Positions 1 through 11,786 of a DNA stretch of 64,000 nucleotides are shown here, piece after piece. The notes under the pieces were generated by a model that saw nothing but the letters and a program-made list of their open reading frames with translations, did no database searches and was not told the origin of the DNA. The DNA is taken from NCBI GenBank assembly GCA_964019155.1, contig OZ025239.1, positions 95,089,795 to 95,153,794 on the forward strand. Direction: 5' to 3'. This DNA comes from Osedax fenrisi. Lineage: Eukaryota > Annelida > Polychaeta > Sabellida > Siboglinidae. Both the position numbers and the translations under genes were made by a program. Position 1 is the stretch's first letter; every line of letters starts with the position of its first letter.

Positions 1-115
1 TAAACCAAATTATAATAATATGAAGCAGACTATATCAGGCTATACAACTCTGACCATGTTTGTCGGTATGACGGTGTAAGCGATAATATAATTAAGTGTA
101 ACCTATTGTTATCAG

Positions 116-752
116 CTGACAAGATACACATCAGCGCTACGACACAGCATCTGTTATCTATAAGATACACCGAACTGATAACGAAGGCAAGGGACAATGC
201 GCTCGAAATCAAGGTTCGTCAGGAGAATGGGCAGTCTATTGCTTATAGGATTTGAAATATACGCACATTCATACAAGTAAACGCATACATACATTCGTAA
301 TATATAAACAAAACTAAACTAAATAAAATGTATGTTGCTCAAGCATCAAACACATATGTAGTAGGACTCGGGTTCAATCTCTGTCAGGACCAATAAAATA
401 GGTATTAAAATAATATTTAGAAGTTATCTTATATAGTTAAATTTGTATATAATAATGATCGCATGTAATTAAAACCATGGATGCCTAAACATGAGAGCGA
501 TTCTAAGACACATTAGAACCATTTGGTTATAACTTACAAGTGAAAACTTCATTTAAGTTCCTGGTTTATATTAAAGGACCAAAATAAAACAAATATACAA
601 ATATATAAAATTGTAATTTAAAATTTTAAAATTTAAATATATATATAATGATATTAATTATAGCGTTTAATATATTATCCGTGTATTCGCAGGGTAAAGG
701 TAAGATGCAAACCTATTGGCTGATAGGAGAGAAGGGTAAAACCCAACAATGA
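116..752 (+). CDS. Receptor-type guanylyl cyclase, last two coding exons (3' end of gene)
   Basis: Two exons, 116-213 and 693-752, joined in phase 0, encode the C-terminal end of a class III nucleotide cyclase catalytic domain, the enzyme that makes cGMP from GTP. The first exon begins after TTATCAG in phase 1. It reads DKIHISATTQHLL, matching the RIHLS-type strand and helix of membrane guanylyl cyclases, and ends ALEIK before a GTTCGT donor. The second follows TTCGCAG and reads GKGKMQTYWLIGEKG, the near-invariant GKGK-x-x-TYWL-x-GE signature, followed by a five-residue tail and TGA at 750-752. The rest of the catalytic domain, and any kinase-homology and receptor domains, lie left of the window. 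The frame of the first exon stays open upstream to base 19, but that stretch does not resemble a cyclase, so I treat it as intron. Soluble guanylyl cyclase is less likely because of the GKGK-TYWL signature. Confidence 0.85.
331..598 (+). mobile_element. tRNA-derived SINE, copy 1
   Basis: A degenerate copy of a roughly 270-290 bp SINE that recurs at 11506-11786 and 22786-23090. The head has a box-B-like GGGTTCAATCTC. The body shares with the other copies AAAACCATGGATGCCTAA, CATGAGAGCG, GGTTATAA and AAGTTCCTGG. The tail is GGACCAAAATAAAACAAA, a worn form of the GGACTCCACCAAATAA ending seen elsewhere. It lies in the terminal intron of the guanylyl cyclase gene. Confidence 0.75.
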
Positions 753-1811
753 ATCATCGTTACATCGCAGCCACAGTTGTAGTATTATTAGCGGTAGAGA
801 AGAACACGAGGGAAGCTGACTCCACATCATCGGCATCATCTCTCTCTCTCGGAGGATGAGGAGGAGGAGGAGGATGACAACACCAGTCGCAATACAGTCA
901 TACTTATTCATTCATTAATAAACTATTGTCACAAACATAATTACTATACAATATAGTATATATAGGTACCTATTACATCGTTTTAGCTGAAGTTAAATAA
1001 ATGATGAATAATATTAATAATAATATATTATTAATGTATATATTACATACATATTATATGTATACCTGTGTATGTGTGTGTTCGTGTATACTAAATATGT
1101 ATATGATATATTAAAGTGCCTTTTGTAAGGGATATTTTGTGGGCTTCTTAACTACCCCATACTATTATTTTCCCTCACTTTTAAATTTGAGCCCACAACA
1201 AAATCAGATTGTTTCATAAACATAATTCATAAACGTAATCCTATTTATTTATTATAAATCAATAGATGTATTTTATTAGATGGTTTTTTCATATATAGTT
1301 GAAAACAAAATAATATTTTTTGGAATTTTCCCCCTAACTGTCAGTCGTTAACAAAGTCACTGCTAGCTATTGTGTGGAATGCGTACCGGAGTGGATTACA
1401 CCGCTATGTGGTCGACGCTCTACAGATGGTAGACCTACGTATCGCTTATCACAGTTATGTAACATTACGTAACACATGTGTGGTCTTCCCTGGCGGTTAC
1501 AGTTTATTTCATATTTATCGAATAAAGTTTATTTATATAATGAAAGTAATTATATGTTTTCAAATGTACGTGTAAACTTTGTTAACGCATTGTAGTGAGA
1601 TCATTAACTAGACCTACCTATAGGTATACCTATAACATATACATCCTGCATATTTAGATGTACATACACTTTGCATCCACGTTATAATACGATATACGAT
1701 TAATGTTCTTCATATGTCATAAATTATTGAACTTCTTTAATATAGCAGTAGTTCAAACTATAGGTACCTATATAATATAGTGTTATGTGGACATATTATT
1801 ATTATTGGTAG
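753..1811. other. No gene recognised; 3' flank of the guanylyl cyclase
   Basis: AT-rich sequence with a short CT/GGA-rich patch (about 838-880) and TA repeats. An open stretch at 1372-1575 (67 codons) has mixed base composition but resembles nothing I know. It starts in AT-rich sequence with no gene-like context, so I do not call it a gene. Confidence 0.6.
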
Positions 1812-2562
1812 CATTGATGGGCGGGATCGCGATGATTCGGGATCGGATAAGAAACAGTGGATCCGTATTGGGGTCGACAAAGTATCGGGTAACTAGTAAA
1901 GAATCGGGATCGAGAAAAGGATCGGATAATATTATTATTTGACTCGTAATCCTTTTATTAATAAGAATATTTATATAATTTATTTATGCGAATACCTAAC
2001 TGCGCTATAACGCATGCTTAGGTAAGATGTTGTGTGATTATTACATAATAATAATATTACATTCATATTAGAGAGTAGTGAATAATACAATATTTCGATA
2101 TTTTAAGTTTTTAAATGATATATAAATTAAAATTATTTTAAAAATATACATTAGCTGTGTATATATACAAAGATTCTGAGAAGCACCTGACCTTCGGGAA
2201 CTCTTTGATATATATGGGATATAAAATACATTATGTTGTCTATGTTATCATATACTTTTAAAATATAGTTAACCTACATATCATGCACGCATATTGATGC
2301 ACTTTTATAGTGACATTCTTGTTTTAAATTGAATTACTATAGTAATACGTATATATACGTATACATAGACCGGGATGAGTCATACAAAATCAGTGATTAC
2401 AACTCGCGATTATGATGTCATATGTATTCATTACTATTAGGGTCTATAGACTCTATAGTATTAATCCTCCCCTATACAGTTATACAGTGCTTTCCTATTA
2501 AAATATTAAACTGCCATGCCTATCACTACAACTACCTAATATAATCTAGGATTTTAGTTGTT

Positions 2563-2602
<40 letters not shown>

Positions 2603-3301
2603 ATTATGTTTAAGTCTATGATTATTAAATTATAATTTATATTTTATATTAAATAAATATATATATATATATATAGATACGTATTTATAATAATTTCCAT
2701 TATATAGATTAGATAATAAAGTATTAAAATCTTACTTAATATATTATATTAATGAATTATGTATTAGGTAGTAATTAAGTATTAGGTAATGATTAATGAG
2801 TACATGCTAGTATTTAGAAATAGTATGATAACCAACTTTATACTAGGTTATTAATTAATGAGTATGAATTATATATTATATTTATTAAAACAAAATCAAT
2901 TAGGTTTGTTATAATGTTATAACATATAGTAAATAATGCTTACATTGATGCATAGTACAATTAAGAGTGAATATCAATAATCAATAATCAATATATACAT
3001 ACATTAATATAATAAATGTGGAATACATACCTTCAACATATTATCTAATTGTTGGATGATTAACGAGTCCTATATGAAGCATGCAACCTATAGGTACTAA
3101 GTATACTAAGAATTTTAATAATATCGAATTTATTGAAGTATGCGATACTGTAGTAATGATATCTTCTAATATCAGTTGGTTTCACTTTTTTGGATTTTCT
3201 AACTTTTCCGATACGTATGAGCACTATTTCTCTTGCGTGTACTTTGTATGTTAGCTTCCTTTAGAGTGAAGTAGCCTACTACCTTCACCGTCCTATATGT
3301 A

Positions 3302-4193
3302 AGGGAAAGTAACCGAATACGGACAGTGCCCGAATACGGACACTCTCGGTATCTCAGAAAGCATAAATCATACAAATAAATAAAAATATTCATAATTATA
3401 TAAATAGTCTAAAAAAGTATTTTTTATTTTTTAAATATTCAAAATATTGCTGATAAACTGATTTTTTAATACATTTTTAAATTTATAAAAAAAAATTCTA
3501 CTTAAAATCTTCTCAAAAATATAAAAATGTATCAATATAAAACATAACAATATATTATTACAAAATAAAGAATTCTAAATATTATATGCATAATTTCTAT
3601 ATTTGTTATCAAATATTAATTAAGTTATAAGCATATATCTAGAGATCATATAATTCCCGAATATGGACACTCTATATGTCTTAATACGGACAGTGTCGGA
3701 CACCCTATAACCAATCAACGCACAGAGTATGAAATTTTCTAATTTTCATAAAAATCGCATGCGGTATAATATTAATACCACCAATAAAGCTAAATCTAAA
3801 AAAAATATTATTTAGATACTAAATTGTATTATTAATTAAAAAAATAATAAAAATAAATAAATTATTAACTAATTAAATTAGAATAAATTATTCATAAAAT
3901 GAATTATAAATAATGTAATTGTAATTTGTCTGATTGATTCATCAATAATATATAGCTTATTAGTGGTATATAGGGTGTCCGTATTATAACATAGGGTGTC
4001 CGTATTCGGACATGGGTATCGAATACGGACATCCCTGTTATCTATGGAATTAAAATATTAATTAAAATTTTAAAATCACAATAATATCTATAATCATAAA
4101 ATATTAATAATTTGTAATTTTGAATAAAAATAATGAGTCATCAATTATTAAGACCATGTATTGTTGAAGTGCCCGTATTAGGTTACTTTCCCC
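3302..4193. mobile_element. TA-flanked MITE, 892 bp, nested in the hAT element
   Basis: Ends are AGGGAAAGTAACC at left and, reverse-complemented, GGGGAAAGTAACC at right. A TA dinucleotide lies on each side (3300-3301 and 4194-4195), as for Tc1/mariner-type insertion. Both subterminal regions carry several copies of CCGAATACGGACA in alternating orientation. There is no transposase ORF. A truncated, inverted relative lies at 8666-8950. Confidence 0.75.
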
Positions 4194-4705
4194 TATATGC
4201 CTACATTTACATTTACATATATTTATAAATATATACGAAAACAACTTATTTTTAAAACTCTCCAACTTGAAATATTTTTAATATTTGTACATAATGTTTG
4301 CGCAGATGTAATACCAATAGTTTATTCTATCATAATTACATTTTTTTTATATTATATACATTTGGTTTATAATAGGAGTATTTCAATTATAAAAATGAAC
4401 AAAATTAAGAAAACCAGAAATTAAATGTTAACTATTAGATAATATTTTTTAAAAAAATGTAATTATTGAATTTTAATGTTTTGTAAATATACTGAAAATT
4501 ATAGTATTTTTTATAGAATAGAAATAAAGTTCGGGACTATTTAGTAAAGTAATATTCATAACATTAAAATTCTGAGAAAACAGCTATCAAATTGTATTGA
4601 AATATTGTCATGCAATTATAAGAAATACAGATTTAGTATTTATACATCAGTATAACATTATTTATACTACATCAATATAGCGAATGTAGGTATAATATGT
4701 ACATA

Positions 4706-4801
4706 ATATGATAGACAAATGATTATAAAGCTTATTTTCTATATAATTTAAAATACAAAATTATTTAGAAAATAAGTTTTATAATCATTTGTCTATCATA
4801 T
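4706..4801. repeat. Near-perfect hairpin, about 35-bp arms
   Basis: ATGATAGACAAATGATTAT on the left is mirrored by ATAATCATTTGTCTATCAT on the right, with arms continuing into AAGCTTATTTTCT / AGAAAATAAGTTTT around a loop of about 25 bp. This is probably a very small MITE inside the hAT element. Confidence 0.75.
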
Positions 4802-5089
4802 TTGTCTAGCACTATAGTGCTTCATCTTAAATAATGTGCTAGTAAATTAGAACAGCTAGTAAGGCCAACTAGTAATACCTGCTTATATATGATGCATTCG
4901 GCATATACTTTCTTTTCTTTTATTTCTTTAATAATATAACAATTGTGTGAACTAAATAAATATGCTTGTGTCATTCTACTTGTAGTTGTTGATCTTTCGA
5001 CATATTGTAAAATAATGAATTACTTTATTAAATATAATATATAATGGAATATATAATGGACGTAACAATTAGTTATGCGACATGTATGC

Positions 5090-5572
5090 AAGTTATACCC
5101 ATACCAAAGATTTTGCGAAGCAAAGATATAACACTCCCTATGCATGCAACGTAATTTAGTAATATCCCCAACCGCTGCTAGCAGTAGTATCGTAATCACT
5201 GAAATAGATTTAGGTTCGGCTCTGTTTGCATACAACAATGTTTTCATTGCTCTATTACATTACATGCAATATAAATTAACTTTTACTTACTAAATATATA
5301 CTTATAGCATTTAAAACATAAATATCATATTTGTTTGTTATATATTAGTAATGAACACTCAGTTTTCATCATATAAATATTAATTTAAAGCATATTATTT
5401 AACATTTTAAAGTGTATAGTTAAATATGAATTTACATTATAAACAACTCATAGTTCCTAAAAGTAACCCGCTATAGGTGGCACCAGGGTATTTTGTATAC
5501 AAATTCGAATTACACGATTTCGCGTAAGTGTTATATCTTTCCTTCGGAAAATCTTTGCCCATACCTTTATAG
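5090..5572. repeat. Inverted pair of a 40-bp motif
   Basis: The motif CAAAGATTTTGCGAAG plus CAAAGATATAACACT at about 5103-5133 recurs inverted at about 5527-5561 as CAAAGATTTTCCGAAG plus GAAAGATATAACACT. The core TTCCGAAGGAA is itself palindromic, and a looser relative (CAAAGATCGTCCGAAGG) lies at about 8958-8975. I see no protein signal between the copies. Confidence 0.5.
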
Positions 5573-5821
5573 ATAGTATTGATATTATGACCAACTTTTA
5601 AGTTAATAATTGTTAATTATAATTAATCGTATACGATTGAGCTCGCATACCCGCACCTGATGACGCACCACTGCACAACTGACTTGTACTCGATATACAG
5701 GGAGTAGATCCATGCAATGTATTTATATATTATATAATAAATTATAGTATTATAGTGCCATATGCCATATACTATAATTGATGTAACTATAGTTAGCTTT
5801 ATTGATGTAACTATATATAGT

Positions 5822-5862
<41 letters not shown>

Positions 5863-6213
5863 ACTTATAATGGATATACATGATATTTAGATATAAATTA
5901 AATATATACATATATATTATACACAACGAGGATCGGGATCTGGGAAAAGATCGGATAAGGGGAAATTATCGGGGATCGGGATCGGAATTGCCGATCCAAA
6001 AAAGGATCGGTGCCCATCACTGATTAGTAGTATATATATATATATATATACATAGATTGAGTTTATAATTTTTTTAAATATATCTATATTATAAATTTAT
6101 AAATTTAATAAATATAATTAAAATTTTATATTATTTATTGAATATACTTGAATATATCATTATTTTTATTTCAAATGCCTTAAATTTTCTATAAAAATAT
6201 GTTATGAATATAA

Positions 6214-6486
6214 TTATTTGCAAACCGAATATCGAATAGATTCGTATATTGATATTTCCACATAATTCGGCAGTATTGAATTTATGAAGCGTCTCGCTTG
6301 GATATCATTAAATATACCTGATAGTTGTGCTGCAGTTATTTCTCTATCACATTTGATAACTTTTCCGTTGAGAGTGTATTCATATTCGAACGTATGTCCT
6401 TCCTTTGGGATCATCGGCTCGTATTTCATGTTAAGATGTTTTCTAAGGTCGAAGTCAATAATATCTCGTATGGTAGAAATATTCAT
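6214..6486 (-). CDS. Hypothetical 90-residue protein, left-arm copy
   Basis: An ORF in the left arm of the inverted repeat, reading outward from the spacer. The product is soluble-looking and mixed in charge, begins MNISTIRDIIDFDLRKHL, and has no signal peptide, membrane segment or cysteine motif. It differs from the right-arm copy at two residues (Gly for Glu after LN, Ile for Leu after VE). Three further nucleotide differences are silent. The frame stays open upstream through ILRNVN, directly after TTATAG, so the ATG may lie inside a 3'-terminal exon whose acceptor is that AG. I do not recognise the family. Confidence 0.5.
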   Translation of the reverse strand: MNISTIRDIIDFDLRKHLNMKYEPMIPKEGHTFEYEYTLNGKVIKCDREITAAQLSGIFNDIQARRFINSILPNYVEISIYESIRYSVCK

Positions 6487-7352
6487 GTTTACGTTTCTAA
6501 GAATTGCTATAATATATATTTATTAAATTTTTGTTATTTAAAATTATTTCATTATTTATTCTAACTAACCGAACTAATTATTTAAAAAACTAAATTTTTA
6601 CTCACATATTTGTTTATCATAATATATAGTATTACTATTATAGTATATACTATATAATAAATAGTATATACTATATAATATATAGTATATGCAAATATGC
6701 TTGGTATACGTGCCTACAATAGGACCTATATAACCTATATACCACATTATATAGTGCACATTACTAAATAAAAACGTATTAATAGTTGTAATATACTACA
6801 TAGTACCACTACCTACCTATTCTCCTAGCTCTCACCTGTATACATGGGGTAGTACAAAGTTCTATATAAGTACGGTCAAGTAATACACGGTAGCTCACAT
6901 GAATACTACATATTCGAGTATCCCCAACCTCCCCTATATACGTAGGACATGGCCTACAGATAAAGCACACAGAATTTCCCATACTACACAGTATAACAAC
7001 TCTACAGTACAATTAGATATTATTCTAGATATAGGTAACGTTACACAATTAGATATATACTTTATTACAAGACACATATATGTGGTCATATAGCACCTAG
7101 GTGCATTAGTACTAATTAGTTTATAACAACTATTAAGAAATTCATATTTATATATGTTGTATATATATATATAGTATATATATAGTATATAGTATATACA
7201 AAATATTAATACTATATATTATGATAAACAAATATGTGTATAAATTTAGTTTTTTAAATAATTAGTTCGGTTAGTTAGAATAAATAATGAAATAATTTTA
7301 AATAACAAAACTTTAATAAATATATATTATAGCAATTCTTAGAAACGTAAAC

Positions 7353-7625
7353 ATGAATATTTCTACCATACGAGATATTATTGACTTCGACCTCAGAAAA
7401 CATCTTAACATGAAATACGAGCCGATGATTCCAAAGGAAGGACATACGTTCGAATATGAATACACTCTCAACGAAAAAGTTATCAAATGTGATAGAGAAA
7501 TAACTGCAGCACAACTATCAGGTATATTTAATGATATCCAAGCGAGACGCTTCATAAATTCAATACTGCCGAATTATGTGGAACTATCAATATACGAATC
7601 TATTCGATATTCAGTTTGCAAATAA
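7353..7625 (+). CDS. Hypothetical 90-residue protein, right-arm copy
   Basis: The mirror-image partner of the ORF at 6214-6486, transcribed away from it. Both copies keep the full frame, the same start and the same TAA. The same TTATAG followed by an in-frame ILRNVN extension precedes the ATG. Codon third positions are varied rather than uniformly A or T, and the ORF is richer in GC than the flanks, which suggests past or present coding. Function unknown; no motif seen. Confidence 0.5.
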   Translation: MNISTIRDIIDFDLRKHLNMKYEPMIPKEGHTFEYEYTLNEKVIKCDREITAAQLSGIFNDIQARRFINSILPNYVELSIYESIRYSVCK

Positions 7626-7765
7626 TTATATTCATAACATATATTTTATAGAAAAGTGAAGGCGTTGGAAATTAAAATAATGATATATTCAAGTATATTC
7701 AATAAATAATATAAAATTGTAATTATATTTATTTAATTTATAAATTTTTGATTTTAAATATAGGT

Positions 7766-8665
7766 ATAACTGTTGTAACACTTACCATATTTATATAATA
7801 CAAATAATATTAATAATAATACTAATAATAATAATGATATTTTGCAAATAATCATAGTTATTACATGTCATTAATGTCAATGTTACATGTTACATGTTAT
7901 ATGTCAATGTTACATATGTAACATGTCACATGTCATTCAAACTACATTATTTATATTAGTCCACTCTTTTATGACGCATGGAGAAAATTCATCATATATA
8001 TATAGGTTTTATATATATACCTATATATATTTATGTATAAGATAAACTTAACTATTGTATATAGATTGCCTATAGTATTACATAGTATGCTACTATAGTA
8101 TTCAATTTCACTGATATCACCGAAATATAACTATCAATAACACTATACATTTACCGTTCTTTAAACTAATACCTATGTAATGTTGTAACATTACTTTTCT
8201 GTAGCAATATTCGTTCATTAATATAATCGTATATAAAGCTTGACAGATAAACATTATCAACAACAACCTTTTAATTATTGTTATCATTAGATTCTATTTC
8301 CATTCATTTATTTTGTGTTTTTCATTATATTATAAATAGTCCGTCATTGTTTTTATCTTATAATCCATTTTGTAATAACGTTATATTTTCTTTGAAGTAA
8401 TTAGGTCCTATAGATAATTATCAATTAGCAATTGTGTTTTTCTGTGAATTATACCTAATTCTAAAATATGCTTTTTAATTTTTAAATTTAATGGGAATCG
8501 TTTTTTTTTTTTGATTTACATCATTATTAATTATAGGACCTACATGTGTATAGTATTTAAGTGTTTATAAATACTTTTAGAAGCAACTATAAAACACTAT
8601 CTAGCTACACATCGTAATTAATAGTAACCCCTGATTATGTTAGTATCATAATACATATCATAAGT
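7766..8665. other. No gene recognised
   Basis: AT-rich sequence. A patch at about 7862-7937 is built from ACATGT/ATGTCA words (TTACATGTTACATGTTATATG and variants), a degenerate short tandem repeat. Confidence 0.6.
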
Positions 8666-8950
8666 ATCATAATACGGACACTTTAACAATAAATGGTCTT
8701 ACAATTTTATGAGTCAATATTTGTATTCAAAAATTACAATATATTTATATTATATGATTATAGATATTATTGTGATTTTAATATTTTATTTAATCTTTTT
8801 ATTAAATAGATAACGGGGGTGTCCGTACTCGGTACCCATGTCTGAATACGGACACCCTGTGTTATAATACGGACACCCTTTATACCACAAAGATATACTA
8901 TATATTATTGATGAACCAATTAAATAAATTAAAATTACATTACTTGTAAT
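8666..8950. mobile_element. Truncated inverted copy of the CCGAATACGGACA MITE
   Basis: Matches the right part of the element at 3302-4193 in reverse orientation. Landmarks in the same order are AATGGTCTTA, TTATAGATATTATTGTGATTT, GATAACGGGGGTGTCCGTA, CCCATGTCTGAATACGG and TATATTATTGATGAACCAAT. The outer GGTTACTTTCCC end is missing. Confidence 0.75.
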
Positions 8951-9810
8951 TAATGTCAAAGATCGTCCGAAGGACTTTGTAGTATATTTATTAATGTTAT
9001 GAATAATGTAATATGATGATGATATTCGGTTTATTAAGCACTAAAATAGGATCATGTAGACCTCTTCGCTCGTGCGGGAAGAAAATAATAATAATATAAT
9101 AATACGATAACAATTTAATAATAACAATACGTTGAATAAACACGAGACAAAAATAATAAGTTGGATGATTTAATGAATAGAGCTAGAGAGAAAAGAATAA
9201 GTAAGATATATAAATCTTTTGTGGGATATAATAACATTAATGGTAAGATGGATGGAATCCATAGGGTGAGACCGGAATTTTTAAAAGCTTTAGAAATTAG
9301 GGAAGTTTTGAGAGGAGCATTTTGGTAACGAATAAAAGGTAATATTTTTCGTTTTTTAATTAGATCACAGATATAGCTAGGGGTGGAAGAATATATTGAT
9401 TTATGGATTATAGATAGTACATGTAATTTACACCTAAGGGAGAAGGGTAGCCACATACGAGATGATTGATGTGATGTTGTAGTAGAGTGATCCAGTCGTA
9501 TTATGCAGTAAGTAGTACGTATTGAGGAACATATAATCCGATTTATTGGAGCAGTAGATTTAGCAGGAAGTAAATTCAGTAGGAAAGAACAGTAGTCAAG
9601 TGAAAGTACAAGAGAATTTATTAGAGTTTTCGTAAGGTTTCTAGAAAGTTATATCTGTATTTTTTTAATTATGAAGAGATGAAAGTTGTAATATTTTGTA
9701 ATAGATGATATGTGATTCATAAATGATAATTTGTCATCAAATACTAATCCTAGGTTTTTGGAAGAATGGGAATGAGAAATAAATATGTTATTTAGAGTAA
9801 AGTTTGGAAA

Positions 9811-10934
9811 TTAAGTATCAGAAGTATATATGTTAAGTACTGTAGTCTTAGAGGAATTAATTAGTATTTTTTTGGAGAGGAGCCATAATCTTATGCAGTT
9901 AGCACACTCGATTAATTCAGAGTTAATGTTATTATGAGAATTTATAGGGAAAAAGGTAAACAGTTGAATATCATCAGAAAAAATATGGTAGTGTATATTT
10001 GGAAAGTTCTTAATTAGATCAGAAATAGGGCGGATATAAATAATAAAGAGGGGTGGACCTAAAACGGATCCTTGTGGAATACCGTGGTTAAGTGGAGAAA
10101 GAGGCGAGTAAGATTTGTCAATAATAATAGAGATATTGCGGTTTTTCATATATGAAGTAAACCATTTTAATTCTAAGCCAGATATACCCATCATAGTAAG
10201 AAGCGAGCTTAATATGTTATGGTCCAGGGTATCAAAAGCAGACGAGAGATCAAGTAGGATTAGCTGGCAATACCTGCTTCTATTTAAGTTAGATAATATT
10301 ATGTCAGTAATACGGAGGAGAGCTATTTCGGTCGAATGACCCTTACGAAAAGCGCTTTGAAATGGGTCGAAAAGATTATTTTTATTTATATGAGCGATAA
10401 GTTTTTTGGAGACAATTATTTCTAATATTTTACTTAATAAGGGTATGTGAGAGCTCGAGCGATAATTGCCAAGGGAATTTAGGTAAATGTTTTGTTTTTT
10501 TAGAATAGGAGAGATTATGGTAGTATTGAGGCAGGGTAAATCCTGGCCAAAGTTTAGTGAGTTCGCAATAATATCCAAGAAAATATGAGAAAATAAGGGT
10601 GACAGTTTGTGATACAATGAGATAGGTATGGGATTAGTGGGGAAGTACAGTGATATTTCATGAGTAGGTTATATACTTCATAAAGTGAAGGGATATTTAC
10701 TCTCTTTAATGGGTCGATAGGATTGGTAATATAGATGCTAGGATTTAGCATGGATGGAGTAGAAGCACAAATAATATTAATGCTTGCAATTTTATTTTCA
10801 AAGAATTTTCTAAAAGATAGGATAGTTGAAAATTTGACGTGATCAGTAAAATGGGGAGGACAATTTTTTTCATTTGGAGTAGAGATGATTTTATTTGCCA
10901 TTTTAATAACATTTCGAGGACCAGCGGAGATCAA
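9811..10934 (-). pseudogene. LINE reverse transcriptase, frameshifted
   Basis: Two overlapping frames (10934-10554, then 10617-9811) carry the RT domain. Blocks seen in order are LLSKILEIIVSKKLIAHI, FDPFQSAFRKGHST, LILLDLSSAFDTLDH (first catalytic Asp), GIPQGSVLGPPLFIIYI and HIFSDDIQLF (the Y/F-x-DD active site in FSDD form). The order and the SAFDTLDH and PQGSVLGP words place it with CR1/L2/Jockey-type LINEs. The frame break near 10600 and breaks on either side make it a pseudogene. Confidence 0.85.
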
Positions 10935-11505
10935 TGCTATATTTTTGTTATAATAGATGGATTTTGACGAGATATAGTAGATTTTTAATTTTGTTTAGCT
11001 AGTGATTAAGCTAATTTTGTTTCAGTAGAAGGATTTTTAAGAAATTTCTTAACAAATTTGCGAACACTCTTCTTGAAGATGAAAAGTTCGTGAGAGAACA
11101 GTGAGAAAAATAGCGGTCGGTAATTAATGTAGTTTTTGTAGGTACATGTACCTAATGCATATTGTGTATATTGTGTATATTGATACCATTCTGGAGAACG
11201 GAATTAGGAATGTATGGACAGAGGGATGTATGAGAAGATATCACAGTTTTTATATTACTTACAAAGCATGGTAGGTCAATAGACTTATAATCTCTATATG
11301 TAATACGTTTTCGTATAATATTTGTGAATTTTAGATTTATAGAGAATTCAATATTAAAATGATCCATTATTAGTTCAATTTGTTGAAAAGAGTTAGGGTT
11401 TATACATCAAATAAGAGGACTGGAGAGGGGTGTAAATATCATGTCAAATGTATTACCACTGGAATGGGTGGGAAATTATACATATATATATATATATATA
11501 TATAT

Positions 11506-11786
11506 ATGTGGTTAAGGCGTCAGACACACAAGCAGTAGGACACGGGTTCGACCCTCGTCCGGACCATTAATTAATTTTATAAAATGGGTCTTAAAATATT
11601 ATTTAGAAGTGATCTTATATAATTGTGTATAAATAAATGATCGGCTCTCGTTAAAACCATGGATGCCTTAACATGAGAGCGGCTTCGAAGGGACATTAGA
11701 GCCATATATGGTTATAAGTGAAAAACTTCATCTAAGTTCCTGGATGGGATGAAAGGACTCCACCAAATAAAAATAACAATAACAAT
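11506..11786 (+). mobile_element. tRNA-derived SINE, copy 2 (best preserved)
   Basis: The head carries box A TGGTTAAGGCGTCAGACA and box B GGGTTCGACCC, which look like a tRNA-Leu/Ser-type promoter. The tRNA-unrelated body includes AAAACCATGGATGCCTTAAC, ATGAGAGCGGCTTCGAAG and GGTTATAAGTG. The end is GGACTCCACCAAATAAAAAT with an AACAAT tail. A TA tract precedes it. It sits inside the endonuclease region of the minus-strand LINE, so it arrived later. Confidence 0.85.

Larger units (their letters stand above)
1812..6022. mobile_element. Long hAT-type DNA element, no intact transposase
   Basis: The left end reads CATTGATGGGCGGGATCG and the right end, reverse-complemented, CAGTGATGGGCACCGATCC. Both are followed inward by clusters of GATCGGGATCGG-type motifs. 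The 8 bases outside the left end (1804-1811, ATTGGTAG) match those outside the right end (6023-6030, ATTAGTAG) at 7 of 8 positions, the 8-bp target duplication expected of hAT transposition. The 4.2-kb interior has no transposase ORF and holds a later MITE (3302-4193) and a hairpin (4706-4801). A shorter relative with similar ends is at 21698-22210. It could instead be two unrelated solo ends, but the duplicated flank argues for one element. Confidence 0.6.
6070..7765. repeat. Large inverted repeat, about 570-bp arms, each carrying the same ORF
   Basis: Left arm about 6070-6640 and right arm about 7190-7765 are inverted copies. Within the ORFs they differ at 5 of 273 bases, and more in the AT-rich flanks. 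The spacer of about 550 bp is unique and a little richer in GC. TA-rich tracts at the inner edges extend the pairing. The outer limits are blurred by AT-rich sequence, and I see no clear target duplication. It could be a foldback element or an inverted duplication of a small gene. Confidence 0.85.

Noticed and set aside
22..115. Upstream open extension of the cyclase exon
   Set aside because: Residues encoded here do not match the conserved FGDTVN-type segment expected before KIHIS, while a TTATCAG acceptor at 115 gives a good junction.
1372..1575. 67-codon plus-strand frame
   Set aside because: No family resemblance, no splice or promoter context.
6284..6564. Plus-strand frames opposite the 90-residue ORF
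   Set aside because: The frame conserved in both arms, with its silent changes, is the other strand; these are shadows.
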